DNA of 64,000 bases from Alphaproteobacteria bacterium (lineage in GTDB: Bacteria; Pseudomonadota; Alphaproteobacteria; Micavibrionales; Micavibrionaceae), in NCBI GenBank assembly GCA_016764775.1, contig JAESRE010000016.1, positions 1 to 64,000 on the forward strand. The letters are read 5' to 3'. Shown piece after piece: positions 1 through 8,576 of the stretch; position 1 is the first letter of the stretch, and each line of letters starts with the position of its first letter. Both the position numbers and the translations under genes were made by a program. The notes under the pieces were generated by a model, which made no database searches, was not told the DNA's origin, and saw only the letters and a program-made list of their open reading frames with translations.

Positions 1-2
1 CA

Positions 3-1235
3 AAAATAGCAGATGGCACGACGAATGTGGCCGTGGCGGTAGACGAAGACCGCAGCCACTCACCGGGGTTGGTGACCACCTCAGCACAGGCTAGCGACCG
101 GGGTTTCAGGATTTCCGGCGGCAAGTCCTTTGTTGCAGACGGCCATGTGGCTGATCTGATACTGGTGTCCGCCAGAAGTTCAGGCGGTGTTCGAGACGAG
201 AACGGCATCTCGTTGTTTCTTGTGCCCCGAGACTGCGCAGGCCTTACGATCGAGCGACAGATGATGGTGGACAGTCGAAATTCCGCCACAGTCCAGTTTG
301 ACGGAGTCGAGGTTGATTTCGATGCGCTTGTCGGTGAGACAGCAGGCGACGGTACACGCAAAAATTTCCGCGAAAAACTGCGCGCCGGCGAGTTAAACGA
401 TCGTGAAATCGAAGTCGATGTAGTCGACAACTCGAACCCGATGGGCGGCATGATGGACATTCCGGGTATGCCCGGCACATCAATGAGCATGATCAACATG
501 AACGATCTGTTCGGCAAAGCTTTCGGCGACCGCACGAAAAAGAAGAAGATGCGCGTTGATGAAAGCTACGACATTCTCATGCGCGACGAAGCCGACAAGC
601 TTCTAGATGAAGAAAAAGTCGTCGAAGACGCCATCCATCTCGTTGAGCAAAACGGCATCGTCTTCCTTGACGAGCTAGATAAAATCGCAGCCCGTCAGGA
701 TGTACGTGGCGGCGATGTCTCCCGCGAAGGCGTACAACGTGACCTGCTGCCGATGATCGAGGGCACAACCGTGACCACAAAGCACGGCCCCGTCAAAACC
801 GACCACATTCTGTTTATCGCCAGCGGCGCCTTCCATTACGCGAAGCCATCTGATCTTCTCGCCGAACTACAAGGCCGCTTGCCGATCCGTGTTGAACTTC
901 GTGCGCTGACGGTTGAGGACTTCAAAAAGATCCTGAAAGAAACCGAAGCCAGCCTGATCAAGCAATACACTGCCCTGATCGGTACGGAAAAAGTCGAGCT
1001 GATCTTCGAAGACGACGCGATTGATGAAATTTCAAAATTGTCATTCGAGGTCAACGAACAAGTCGAAAATATCGGTGCGCGCCGCCTGCATACTGTGATG
1101 GAAAAGTTGCTGGAAGAGATTAGCTTTAGCGCATCCGACCGTGGCGGTGAAACCGTCACCATTACGGCCGATTACGTGAAGGAACATGTTGAGGAACTGG
1201 TCAAATCCGCAGATTTGAGCAAATTCATCCTCTAG
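3..1235 (+). CDS. hslU: Chimeric open frame: acyl-CoA dehydrogenase fragment joined to HslU C-terminal part
   Basis: The frame is open from the window edge, so the 5' end is missing. Counting from the GTG at 27, residues 1 to about 100 read as the middle of an acyl-CoA dehydrogenase ([18 protein letters not shown], then FLVPRD). From about residue 99 the protein is HslU, the AAA+ unfoldase of the HslUV protease. It has the inserted I-domain segment rich in Met and Gly (about 138-160), a Walker B motif [12 protein letters not shown] at 210-221, and the typical C-terminus ending ADLSKFIL. The Walker A part of HslU and any hslV upstream are absent. The switch falls around DALVG (bases 321-334), a string that fits both families, so an assembly or recombination join through short shared sequence is more likely than a functional fusion. 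The stop overlaps the convergent next gene by 4 bases. Confidence 0.85.
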   Translation, partial: KIADGTTNVAVAVDEDRSHSPGLVTTSAQASDRGFRISGGKSFVADGHVADLILVSARSSGGVRDENGISLFLVPRDCAGLTIERQMMVDSRNSATVQFDGVEVDFDALVGETAGDGTRKNFREKLRAGELNDREIEVDVVDNSNPMGGMMDIPGMPGTSMSMINMNDLFGKAFGDRTKKKKMRVDESYDILMRDEADKLLDEEKVVEDAIHLVEQNGIVFLDELDKIAARQDVRGGDVSREGVQRDLLPMIEGTTVTTKHGPVKTDHILFIASGAFHYAKPSDLLAELQGRLPIRVELRALTVEDFKKILKETEASLIKQYTALIGTEKVELIFEDDAIDEISKLSFEVNEQVENIGARRLHTVMEKLLEEISFSASDRGGETVTITADYVKEHVEELVKSADLSKFIL

Positions 1236-2428
1236 ATATCATCATTACCCCAATCCCATCCGTTTTCCGGCTCTTCGGGCTCGGGATTAATAGATTGCAG
1301 ATACTCGTCCCTGTATGCGGGCTTGCGCTCCATTTCGGTTTCGAAATCCTGCGTAATCGGTGACACATGATCCGCATTACGCACATGAACGACCATATAT
1401 TTCATAGTATCCGACTCCGGCTGAATGCCCGTTAGTTCAAAAAACTCGGGCCTTGATGTCATTGGCGCATTCAAGTCAGCATAACCTTGTATCGCGACCT
1501 TATCACCACGCATCAACGCTTCGGCCGCTTTCGGGTCGGTGGTATCGATTAATAATTTATAAGCCTGTATGTCCCCGTTCGCATCATCACCGCCGCGCAT
1601 CATTGGGGGCACGATGAATGTATGACCTGCAAAATCGGTAATAACTTCCGCATCTTTCGTATCGGCGGTAATCACGCTCGGCATACTCAAGCCCAACTCT
1701 TCACGCATCTGTGTCGATGCCCCCAGACCGACCCAGTCTTCACCCGCAATCATTTCGGATAAAGGCACGGCCTTACCTTCGGAAATGACATCAATGCTGT
1801 CATACACAGCTGCCGGATCATCCATTGTACGGATCATCGCAACCATGCCCGACACTTCCCGTGCCGTTTTGACTGAACAGGTCGCGTCATAGCTTTTCGG
1901 ATCGATCGCTTCGATATTGCTTAAGCGTGCACGCATCTGCGCGGGCGTCTCGTTATAGCGTTTCAACGCAACATCCTCATGATGCTCGGAATATCGTGGA
2001 TCACGGTTGTTTTTGAAATTCCAGTTCAGACGCTTGCGCCCATCCGTGTTCAAAAACTCCAGCATTTTGAAAGCACGGGAACGTACACCCGCATCCTCAT
2101 GCCCGAACGGACAAGCCTCTTCATGGTCTTTGAGCTGTTGACTGCGGAAATAGCGTTGGCCGTCAAACGTGCCCTGAATCTTGTATGAGCCGTCCTCTTC
2201 GGTTTTGGAACCGGCCGCAATCAACTTCGCCAGACAACAAGGGCAACCGATATGGTCCTTATGTGTGTCCTCGTCGTACTCTGCGGGGGAAATGGTTTGA
2301 CCTGTCGGATGACCGTCCGCGTTCAATACCGGCACGCGCGGAAACTTGAGCGAACTGTTGCGATTCTGCTCTGCGTACGATTCAGCGTTAAAACGCCCGA
2401 TATTGTCGTCGTCTTGAGGTCCAGCCAT
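1232..2428 (-). CDS. Unknown protein with CPCC zinc-finger-like motif (398 aa)
   Basis: I do not recognise a named family. Near the N-terminus there is a candidate metal site: C62-P-C64-C65, then about 37 residues later DH102-x3-C106-P-F-G-H110. The middle is basic and mentions no known catalytic motif; the C-terminal 100 residues are predicted mostly beta and acidic. There is no signal peptide or membrane segment. The neighbouring gene (2515-3573) has the same CPCC ... DHxxxC layout, so the two look like diverged copies. A well-formed promoter lies upstream at 2461-2489. The ATG at 2428 has only a weak ribosome-binding site (gag). The 3' end overlaps the hslU stop by 4 bases. Confidence 0.7.
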   Translation of the reverse strand: MAGPQDDDNIGRFNAESYAEQNRNSSLKFPRVPVLNADGHPTGQTISPAEYDEDTHKDHIGCPCCLAKLIAAGSKTEEDGSYKIQGTFDGQRYFRSQQLKDHEEACPFGHEDAGVRSRAFKMLEFLNTDGRKRLNWNFKNNRDPRYSEHHEDVALKRYNETPAQMRARLSNIEAIDPKSYDATCSVKTAREVSGMVAMIRTMDDPAAVYDSIDVISEGKAVPLSEMIAGEDWVGLGASTQMREELGLSMPSVITADTKDAEVITDFAGHTFIVPPMMRGGDDANGDIQAYKLLIDTTDPKAAEALMRGDKVAIQGYADLNAPMTSRPEFFELTGIQPESDTMKYMVVHVRNADHVSPITQDFETEMERKPAYRDEYLQSINPEPEEPENGWDWGNDDI

Positions 2429-2460
2429 TACTCGTTCAAACCATGGTTATTGAGGCTAAA

Positions 2461-2489
2461 AATGTACCTATTTTTTATAATTATGTCAA
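2461..2489 (-). promoter_or_regulatory. Sigma-70-type promoter for the 398-aa CPCC protein
   Basis: Read on the minus strand, TTGACA (2489-2484), a 17-base A+T-rich spacer and TACATT (2466-2461) match the housekeeping promoter pattern, with the -35 perfect and the -10 at 4 of 6. Transcription would start about 30 bases before the ATG at 2428. Confidence 0.6.
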
Positions 2490-2514
2490 ATTATTAGCCG
2501 TTGGACAATGTTGC

Positions 2515-3573
2515 TCAAAACAACGGTATTTGCGGGCTTGGCTCCTGCCAGGACGTAATTTGCTCGGGACGGAAGATTTTAATCTCCGGACGACCGTCCT
2601 CGCGCATACCCGCCAACCCGTATGCGAGCACTTTCTGACCGCTACCGCGCCCTTTCGGACTAAACAGGGTCTTCATATGCTCCATAGCCTCTTCATTTTG
2701 TGCCGAAAACAGCACAGCCAACTTGCCTGTCGGCTGACTCGGGAAAGCGCGGCCCTCGCGGTATTTCGCGATGCGGTTCGGTGTAAGCGATGCAATAATC
2801 TGTACGTACGCATCACCTTGCTGCAACCGTTCCTGACAACGCAAAAGCACGCTTTTATTGGAGTTAAGAAATATGTCGTTCAGGCTATGCGGCCCGTCAG
2901 GCGTGCCGAGAAGCTTCTGGTTCCACATATCGGGATCATGACGATGTTTGATGATAAACGCCGCCACCGCATCAATAGAATTCAAAGGCGGAGCTTTAGC
3001 GGGCGATCGCGCCGAACGCGGGTCAACAACACCCTCATCAACGGGCCCGAACTCCTCCGTATCCCGCTTATAGCCCACAATCCTGCGCGGCGGCATGGTG
3101 ATGATATCCCCCGTCGGAATGGAAATCGTATGTAACTGCTTATCCAGCAATCGTCGCCGCTCGTCGATCTCATCACCGGATACGCGCGCCTTGGGGTCAA
3201 AACGGTCATAGCGGTTGGCAAATTCGCAATCATCCAGATGGTCCAGCCCGTCATGCCGTTTCACGAAACTGGCGGGCCGGTGCATCGGCTCTGTTTGACC
3301 GCGGAAATTGATATAGGGACGGTCATGAGACCGTACACCCATATGGCGCGATAAATGGCCCTTATCGACGCAACACGGGCAATACAGACGGTGGGAACCA
3401 CTTTGCATCCAGTCGGGCTTATTGCGCCCGTCACGCGCCTGAATATAGTCCTGCGCGCGTATTTTACGCATCGCGGCTCTATCCGCATCATTGGAAAGGT
3501 CGGGATCGCGGTCTACACCGTCGGGAGGCACAAACAAAACGGCCTCGGCTATGGGAACATTGACTACTCGCAT
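2515..3573 (-). CDS. Unknown protein with CPCC zinc-finger-like motif (352 aa)
   Basis: No recognised family. The likely metal site is C65-P-C67-C68 followed by DH112-x3-C116-x-F, the same pattern and order as in the 398-aa neighbour downstream. A linker around 150-200 is rich in Arg, Pro and Ser, and the C-terminal part (about 225-352) has a weak resemblance to the neighbour's C-terminal part, with a shared KV-A-GYA-like segment. No membrane segment is visible. It follows smr on the same strand after 70 bases and could share its transcript. No convincing ribosome-binding site precedes the ATG at 3573, so the start is uncertain. Confidence 0.7.
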   Translation of the reverse strand: MRVVNVPIAEAVLFVPPDGVDRDPDLSNDADRAAMRKIRAQDYIQARDGRNKPDWMQSGSHRLYCPCCVDKGHLSRHMGVRSHDRPYINFRGQTEPMHRPASFVKRHDGLDHLDDCEFANRYDRFDPKARVSGDEIDERRRLLDKQLHTISIPTGDIITMPPRRIVGYKRDTEEFGPVDEGVVDPRSARSPAKAPPLNSIDAVAAFIIKHRHDPDMWNQKLLGTPDGPHSLNDIFLNSNKSVLLRCQERLQQGDAYVQIIASLTPNRIAKYREGRAFPSQPTGKLAVLFSAQNEEAMEHMKTLFSPKGRGSGQKVLAYGLAGMREDGRPEIKIFRPEQITSWQEPSPQIPLF

Positions 3574-3643
3574 ACGCAGATACTGGGGTTATGAATAAAG
3601 AGTCTTGTAGAGCAAAACACCCGTTTACACCAGAAAAACCCGC

Positions 3644-4225
3644 CTACCGTTTACGACGCAGCAACACGTACAGCGCACCTGCTCCACCGTGCTTTGCTTT
3701 TGCGGGCGCGGACCTCAACACGATTGAGCGGTTGGGCGGCTCGGAAAGCCATTGCGGTACTGATTGCCGCAAAACGCCGTGACCTTCATTCAGCGGGTCT
3801 CTGACACCGTCTTTTCCGGGTCCTTTGCCCGTAATCACCAATATGCAGCGTTTACCGGCGACATACTGTGCATGCAGGAATTGTGCGAGCGCCGGTTCGG
3901 CCATCTGCCGTGTCATACCATGCAAATCCAACCGCGCCTCAATCGGCAACTGCCCTCTACGCAAGCGTTCAGCCGTATTACGATCAAGCCCTCCATTGCC
4001 CGTTTCAGGCTCGTATTTGGCCGTTTTGGCCGTTCTTGGTGGTACATCCGCACCTTCACGGGGACGTGTTTGTGGTGATTTCGGCGGTGTACGTGCCTTT
4101 TCAGGCGCATTTTCACGCTCTTCACCCAAAGAGAGCCCTTTATCTATCTCTTTGATATCTTTCGTGATTTCAGCCCAAAGAGCGTCGGCCTCATCTTCGT
4201 CGGAACTGTTTTCGTCGCTCGTCAT
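3644..4225 (-). CDS. Smr/MutS2-type domain protein
   Basis: 193 residues. The N-terminal half is charged and probably disordered. From about residue 95 it is an Smr domain, with the diagnostic LDLHGMT motif, then VITGKGPGKDG and a C-terminal GGAGALYVLLRR. Smr domains are nucleases or nucleic-acid binders; in alphaproteobacteria a stand-alone Smr gene usually follows mltA near hslVU. Here mltA is 44 kb away (47001-48146), so the local order has been rearranged. The specific substrate cannot be told from sequence. Confidence 0.88.
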   Translation of the reverse strand: MTSDENSSDEDEADALWAEITKDIKEIDKGLSLGEERENAPEKARTPPKSPQTRPREGADVPPRTAKTAKYEPETGNGGLDRNTAERLRRGQLPIEARLDLHGMTRQMAEPALAQFLHAQYVAGKRCILVITGKGPGKDGVRDPLNEGHGVLRQSVPQWLSEPPNRSIVLRSAPAKAKHGGAGALYVLLRRKR

Positions 4226-4263
4226 TGGTTACATACATCTTTGTTGCGATATTCGCCCAAATC

Positions 4264-4279
4264 TGGCATGAATCCTGCA
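4264..4279 (+). promoter_or_regulatory. Possible sigma-54 promoter (near-consensus)
   Basis: TGGCATGAATCCTGCA matches the sigma-54 consensus TGGCACGNNNNTTGCA at all but two defined positions and keeps the invariant GG and GC at the normal 12-base offset. Its distance to the ATG at 4321 is nearly the same as that of the perfect site at 5553 to its gene. A sigma-70-like -10 (TATAGT, 4287-4292) lies close by with no good -35, so either reading is possible. Confidence 0.4.
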
Positions 4280-4320
4280 AATTTGCTATAGTGAACTTAG
4301 AATTTTTGAGGCTGGAAGCC

Positions 4321-4890
4321 ATGTTATATTCGATTGGAAACATTTTTACACGGGAGCCACGCCAAGCCGAACAGACAGACACACGGCAGGCAATTCAACG
4401 GCATGATCCCGAATTTGAACGTCCTTCGCAGGAAAAGCAGCAGGACGCAACCGAGGAATTCGGTGAAGACTTCGCGCATGTCTCTGTTGAAGCTCTGAGC
4501 GTATTCTTGAAGAATTTCGTACGCGAGCAGTCAGCAGAAACCCCGCAAGACACCAACGAACAACCTTTGGTCGAAGAGTATACAACACCGCAGGTTTCCG
4601 AGCCTATCCCGCAAAGTACGGCCACCAATTCAGCCGCTGCACAGGCAGCCAGCGCTTACCAATCCATGGCGCACTCCCACAGACACGAAGAGGTGCTGAT
4701 TGAAACGACCGATGCCGCGCAAGGACCGTCTCTGGACCTGAGCGCCGAAGACGTACGGGCAATCAATGCATTGATCGATGATCTGGAAGTGCTCAAGCAA
4801 GCACGTGTTGAAACCTTGCAGATAGAACGCGCAGCCAGCTTCCTTGAAAGCTTGAAAAACGCCGTCGACCGCGCAAAAGCTACACTTTAA
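4321..4890 (+). CDS. Unknown protein, acidic and Gln-rich (189 aa)
   Basis: No recognised family. The start at 4321 (MLYSIGNIF) is chosen over the upstream ATG at 4225 because a purine-rich site (GAGGCTGGAAG) precedes it and the extra 32 residues would overlap the promoter region. The protein is hydrophilic, with a low-complexity middle rich in Gln, Thr, Pro and Ala (about 75-125) and a C-terminal predicted helix pair (about 135-189, LSAEDVRAINALIDDLEVLK) that could form a coiled coil. No signal peptide. A sigma-54-like site is at 4264-4279. The 3' end overlaps the convergent regulator gene by 11 bases. Confidence 0.65.
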   Translation: MLYSIGNIFTREPRQAEQTDTRQAIQRHDPEFERPSQEKQQDATEEFGEDFAHVSVEALSVFLKNFVREQSAETPQDTNEQPLVEEYTTPQVSEPIPQSTATNSAAAQAASAYQSMAHSHRHEEVLIETTDAAQGPSLDLSAEDVRAINALIDDLEVLKQARVETLQIERAASFLESLKNAVDRAKATL

Positions 4891-5461
4891 GCCTATACCC
4901 TTTTTCAGTCGTGACCACGATCTGCGGATTGGCGGGGTCATCTTCTATTTTTTGCCGTAAGCGGTAAATGTGCGTCTCCAGTGTATGTGTCTCCACATCC
5001 TCCGCATATTCCCACACGGCTTGTAACAACTCGTCTTTGGTTACATCGTCTTGCTGGCCATTCAGATAGCGCAAAATGGCGGTTTCCTTTTCCGTCAGCT
5101 TTACGACCTCACCATCGGGGCTGAGCAAGGTGTTATATGCCGTATCCAGCAACCAGCCGCCGATAGAGATCTCGGCATCACCGCCGCCTGCATGCATTTT
5201 GTAATTCGATAAAATCACATCCAGAACGCGGCCGACCCTAAACGGTTTGGCAATCTCTATTGTATGCTCATCTTTTGCGGGTGTACGTATGGCGATCAAC
5301 AGGGCCTGCGTTGAGTTACCTTCTGCCCTTGTGACGAATTCTAACCGCTCGGCGGGCACGATATCCGCAACCTGCCCTGACAGATTTTGCACGCTCTGCA
5401 AGGTCTCCGCATCCGTATCGCACACTGTAAATTCGATCTCTGTGGTGTCTTTAGTCGGCAA
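4880..5461 (-). CDS. OmpR/PhoB-type DNA-binding protein with reduced receiver
   Basis: 193 residues. The C-terminal half (about 95-193) is a winged-helix trans_reg_C domain: LTEKETAILRYL, the recognition region HTLETHIYRLRQKIE and the wing VVTTEKGYRL. The N-terminal part resembles a response-regulator receiver at its ends, with an acidic patch (CDTD) at the start and a KPF motif before the linker, but it is too short (about 85 residues) and no phospho-acceptor Asp is visible in the expected strand (ALLIAI). It is therefore probably not controlled by classical phosphorylation. It lies between two unknown plus-strand genes with sigma-54-like promoters; no sensor kinase is adjacent. Confidence 0.8.
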   Translation of the reverse strand: MPTKDTTEIEFTVCDTDAETLQSVQNLSGQVADIVPAERLEFVTRAEGNSTQALLIAIRTPAKDEHTIEIAKPFRVGRVLDVILSNYKMHAGGGDAEISIGGWLLDTAYNTLLSPDGEVVKLTEKETAILRYLNGQQDDVTKDELLQAVWEYAEDVETHTLETHIYRLRQKIEDDPANPQIVVTTEKGYRLKV

Positions 5462-5552
5462 ATTCTTCAGTTCCTGAGTGATTTAAAGCGGCGCTACGCT
5501 TCAACAGTATCGCTAACCGTTTCTATTTTCTAGCAATTTCACAAACCGCATA

Positions 5553-5568
5553 TGGCACGTTCTTTGCA
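5553..5568 (+). promoter_or_regulatory. Sigma-54 (RpoN) promoter
   Basis: TGGCACGTTCTTTGCA matches the -24/-12 consensus TGGCACGNNNNTTGCA at every defined position. The ATG of the downstream gene is 41 bases after it, leaving room for a start near 5579 and a GGAGG ribosome-binding site at 5594-5598. Expression would need an enhancer-binding activator; none is encoded next to it. Confidence 0.8.
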
Positions 5569-5608
5569 ACGTTTTTCAAGCAGAACATAGATTTGGAGGC
5601 ACTCACAC

Positions 5609-6361
5609 ATGAGAATGGACGGACTATACAGCGCATTACAGAACCCGGCAGCGGCCCAAACCGCAAAACCGCCGGAAGATTCTGTCGCGCAGCCCGTTCG
5701 TTACCGAAAAGTCCTACATATGGTCGAGAACGAACGCATGGGCGGCAAGGTTCCCGTTTGGAAAACCGAACGCGCCGACACGATCAAAGATACCGCCAGA
5801 GGGTTTGAAACCGCCTTAAACGGTGCGCTGAACGGTGAAGACCAGACAATTACGGACGCCGCGCTTGCCTATAACCCCGTTGAGTCGGAAGCGTCAATCA
5901 ACGACAAACCTTTCGGCTTCGGTGATCTCATAGACATTGCCAACCCGCTGCATCACATTCCGGTCGTGAATTACGCCTATCGTGGCATCACGGGCGATCA
6001 GATCCGCCCCATAGGACAAATCGTAGGTGGCGCGATCTACGGCGGACCCATCGGGGCTGCAGGGGGTGTAATCAATGTCGCGATCAAAGAAGAAACCGGC
6101 AAGGATATTGGCGAACACGCGGTCTCAATGGCTTTTAGCGGTCGAACAGCTACACATGCAAAACCCGCTGCTGCGGAAGAATTGCCGGCCAGCCTCCTGG
6201 CCTATACCGCCCCCGAACAACCAAGAACACAATCATATAGTAGTGAAAAAGCGCATAAATCCGCGACGGAAAGAACGCAATATCCTGAGTTAGCGCAAAC
6301 AAACAGCCACAGAGAACCGATTACCGAATTGCTTCTAAGCCCTCAAAAGCAAAGCCTGTAA
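5609..6361 (+). CDS. Conserved alphaproteobacterial hypothetical protein with glycine-zipper segment, sigma-54 controlled
   Basis: 250 residues. The most distinctive part (about 103-175) starts FGDLIDIANPLHHIPVVN and runs through YRGITGDQIRP into a Gly/Ala-rich amphipathic stretch (VGGAIYGGPIGAAGG). Similar segments occur in hypothetical proteins of other alphaproteobacteria, from memory. The stretch may insert in or lie on a membrane. The N-terminus is hydrophilic and the C-terminal 70 residues are low complexity. No signal peptide. The start is supported by GGAGG ten bases upstream and by a perfect sigma-54 promoter. The stop abuts the convergent yggS stop with no gap. Function unknown. Confidence 0.75.
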   Translation: MRMDGLYSALQNPAAAQTAKPPEDSVAQPVRYRKVLHMVENERMGGKVPVWKTERADTIKDTARGFETALNGALNGEDQTITDAALAYNPVESEASINDKPFGFGDLIDIANPLHHIPVVNYAYRGITGDQIRPIGQIVGGAIYGGPIGAAGGVINVAIKEETGKDIGEHAVSMAFSGRTATHAKPAAAEELPASLLAYTAPEQPRTQSYSSEKAHKSATERTQYPELAQTNSHREPITELLLSPQKQSL

Positions 6362-7024
6362 CTATTCGCGCTCACCGAATATGCCTGTACCGACACGAAT
6401 ATGTGTCGCCCCCAACTTGATCGCCGCCTCGTAATCCGCACTCATCCCCATACTCAGCTTTGAAAGCCCGAGCTGCTCGGCATACTTTTTCAACAAGGAA
6501 AAATGCAGGGCGGGCGGTTCGTCGATCGGCGGAATACACATCAAACCTATAATTTTCAAACCGCATTCATAATAGCAATAATCATAGAATTCTTTTAAAC
6601 GTGCGGGCACAACGCCGGATTTTTGCTCTTCCTCACCTGTATTGACCTGAATAAAGCACGGCAAATCACGCCCCTGCTTGGCCATTTCCTTGGCGACGGT
6701 TTTGGCGATTTTTTCACGGTCAATGGTTTCGATGACATCAAAAAGAGCAACCGCGTCTGCGGCCTTATTACTCTGCAACGGACCAATCAGATGCAAAACA
6801 AGATCATCATGTGTCTTTTTAAGTGCTTCCCAATGTTCATACGCTTCCTGCACACGGTTTTCCCCGAAAACCTTATGCCCCGCTTCCAGCGCCTCTTCTA
6901 TGCGCTCGGGCGGCTGCTTTTTACTAACGGCGACAAGCGTAACGTCATCCGCGTCGCGTTGCGCATCCTCGGCAGCGGTACGAATATCGGTATGAATATG
7001 GTCAAGATTTTCAGCAACAGACAT
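6362..7024 (-). CDS. yggS: YggS/PLPBP-family pyridoxal phosphate homeostasis protein
   Basis: 220 residues, the usual length. It is a single-domain TIM barrel related to alanine racemase that binds pyridoxal phosphate and helps control its level and amino-acid homeostasis; no enzymatic reaction is established. The PLP lysine is in VAVSKK (K35). Other family signatures are VFGENRVQE (about 53-61), LIGPLQSNK, IQVNTGEE, LSMGMSADYEAAI and the phosphate-binding end RVGTGIFG. The porin gene lies upstream on the same strand but its terminator separates the two. It converges with the sigma-54 gene. Confidence 0.95.
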   Translation of the reverse strand: MSVAENLDHIHTDIRTAAEDAQRDADDVTLVAVSKKQPPERIEEALEAGHKVFGENRVQEAYEHWEALKKTHDDLVLHLIGPLQSNKAADAVALFDVIETIDREKIAKTVAKEMAKQGRDLPCFIQVNTGEEEQKSGVVPARLKEFYDYCYYECGLKIIGLMCIPPIDEPPALHFSLLKKYAEQLGLSKLSMGMSADYEAAIKLGATHIRVGTGIFGERE

Positions 7025-7050
7025 ATGATTAAGTGTAAACGTTCACGCGC

Positions 7051-7083
7051 AAAAGAAAAGAGCCTCCCAAACGGAAGGCTCTC
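7051..7083 (-). terminator. Intrinsic terminator of the porin gene
   Basis: On the minus strand a 10-base-pair stem (AGAGCCTTCC / GGGAGGCTCT, one G-U pair) with a GTTT loop is followed by TTTTCTTTT. It sits 30 bases after the porin stop and just before yggS, so it should end porin transcription. Confidence 0.88.
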
Positions 7084-7112
7084 ATCAAATTCTTTAGGGT
7101 TAAATCAACTGA

Positions 7113-8270
7113 TTAGAAGTTGATTTGTGTACCCAATGTTACGTATGTAGCGTCAACTTCGTCGCCACCATTTGGGTTAATCCCTGTTGCTTCATGCTCG
7201 ATGTAGCCGACAGAACCGCGGAACGTCATACCAGGACCGTATGTGTATGTAACACCACCGGAGTAACGGGTTGTGTCCAGATCTTCAATAGCGAATGTGT
7301 TGTCTTGCTCGTACCAAGAAGCACCAATTTTGAATGGGCCTGTTGTGTAGTCAGCACCAACAACGATTGTTTCTTCATCGTCGAAGCCGGCTGCGTCCTG
7401 TGCGCCATTGTCTTCACGGTAGATAGCACCAACGCCGAATGGGCCGAAGTCTAAGTCAAGACCAACGTTCCACACTTCACGGTCGTCAGTAAGACCTGTG
7501 CCGTTTGTATCATCTTCCTGATCACCATGAGAGTAACCGGCACCTGTGATCACGCCAACATTGTTGAACTGACCTTCGTAACGAACAGCAAGTTCGTATG
7601 TCGCACCGATTGTATCATCTTGATCATCCAAACCAATACCATTTTCTGTGGCACCGTCTGTGTCTGGTGAGAAAGATGCACCAGCCTGGAAACCGTTCAT
7701 GATAGGTGACAGGTATGTGAACTTGTCAGACTTACCGGAAGCGTCAGCATCATAGTCGATACCACCAACGTTACCGGAAGTAATGGGCAAGCCACCTGGA
7801 ACGTTACCAGCGCCAAGAAGTGATGTGTAATTAACAGGGTTAACGAACTGACGGATACCGTCGATGTTGCTGTCAGCAGAAGGAGCAGCAACCTGCAACA
7901 GGTAAGATGCGCCATCTTCAGCACCGAAGTTCACACGACCCCAGCCACCGCTGAAGTATACGTATGATTCGTCAACAGAGAAAGAGTCGTTTGTTGAACC
8001 TTCGTTGTTAACACCCTGGTCCACAGCAGCTTCAATGTGCGCACCAACTGTCAGACCGTTGTCCAATGTTGTTTCGCCACCGAAGTGAACTTCTGTGTTA
8101 CGGATGATGTCAAAGTCGTTAGTTTCTGAGCCTGTTGCTTCGTCTTGATCTACGAATGCACCATAGCCTTTGAAGTAACCACCGAGCTCAAGTTGAACTT
8201 GAGCAGCTGCAGGTGTGGCAACCATGGCCAAACCAGCAACAGCAGCTGTGCTAAGAAGTAATTTTTTCAT
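7113..8270 (-). CDS. Outer-membrane porin
   Basis: 385 residues from the ATG at 8270, which has GGAGG directly upstream and begins a clean signal peptide (MKKLLLSTAAVAGLAMVATPAAA, cut before QVQLE). The mature chain is an acidic Gly/Asn/Asp-rich beta barrel of alternating polar and hydrophobic strands (LELGGYFKGYGAF, NEVHFGGETTL-like segments, VNFGAEDGASYL, VGAHIEAAVDQ) and ends with an aromatic residue (GTQINF), as needed for BAM insertion. It belongs to the Gram-negative porin group found in Rhodospirillales and Rhodobacterales. Codon use here is noticeably narrower than in neighbours, fitting high expression. It is monocistronic with its own terminator. Solute preference cannot be judged. 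Confidence 0.9.
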   Translation of the reverse strand: MKKLLLSTAAVAGLAMVATPAAAQVQLELGGYFKGYGAFVDQDEATGSETNDFDIIRNTEVHFGGETTLDNGLTVGAHIEAAVDQGVNNEGSTNDSFSVDESYVYFSGGWGRVNFGAEDGASYLLQVAAPSADSNIDGIRQFVNPVNYTSLLGAGNVPGGLPITSGNVGGIDYDADASGKSDKFTYLSPIMNGFQAGASFSPDTDGATENGIGLDDQDDTIGATYELAVRYEGQFNNVGVITGAGYSHGDQEDDTNGTGLTDDREVWNVGLDLDFGPFGVGAIYREDNGAQDAAGFDDEETIVVGADYTTGPFKIGASWYEQDNTFAIEDLDTTRYSGGVTYTYGPGMTFRGSVGYIEHEATGINPNGGDEVDATYVTLGTQINF

Positions 8271-8426
8271 TATCATTCCTCCAATTTTTAAACAGATGAT
8301 AATTTGTTGAACATTTGGTTTAGTTATTAAACCGAATAGATGCCCATGTACTATGGACAATACTTACTAAGCCTCAAAACAGGTGCCGATTCAAACGCAA
8401 GCCCCTTAATCCAAAAAAAAAGTTAC

Positions 8427-8453
8427 AGGCGTTGCAAAAATGCAACAGTGCCT
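8427..8453. repeat. Inverted repeat in porin/lipoprotein spacer
   Basis: AGGC-g-TTGC, a six-base loop, GCAA-cagt-GCCT forms an interrupted stem. It is followed by ATTTTT on the plus strand and, on the minus strand, by a run of nine T after five bases. It could be a terminator of an unseen small transcript in either direction. The rest of the 306-base spacer 8271-8576 holds only the start signals of the two flanking genes as far as I can see. Confidence 0.35.
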
Positions 8454-8576
8454 ATTTTTGGCTCTCAGAGCGAAACAAACGGGTAGGAACAGTTGCCCAC
8501 GCGCGCGCGTTATCTCTTGAGAAGGGGAGAAAGCCGTGCTACGTACAACAAACTGGAACAATAAGAAGGTGAACAC

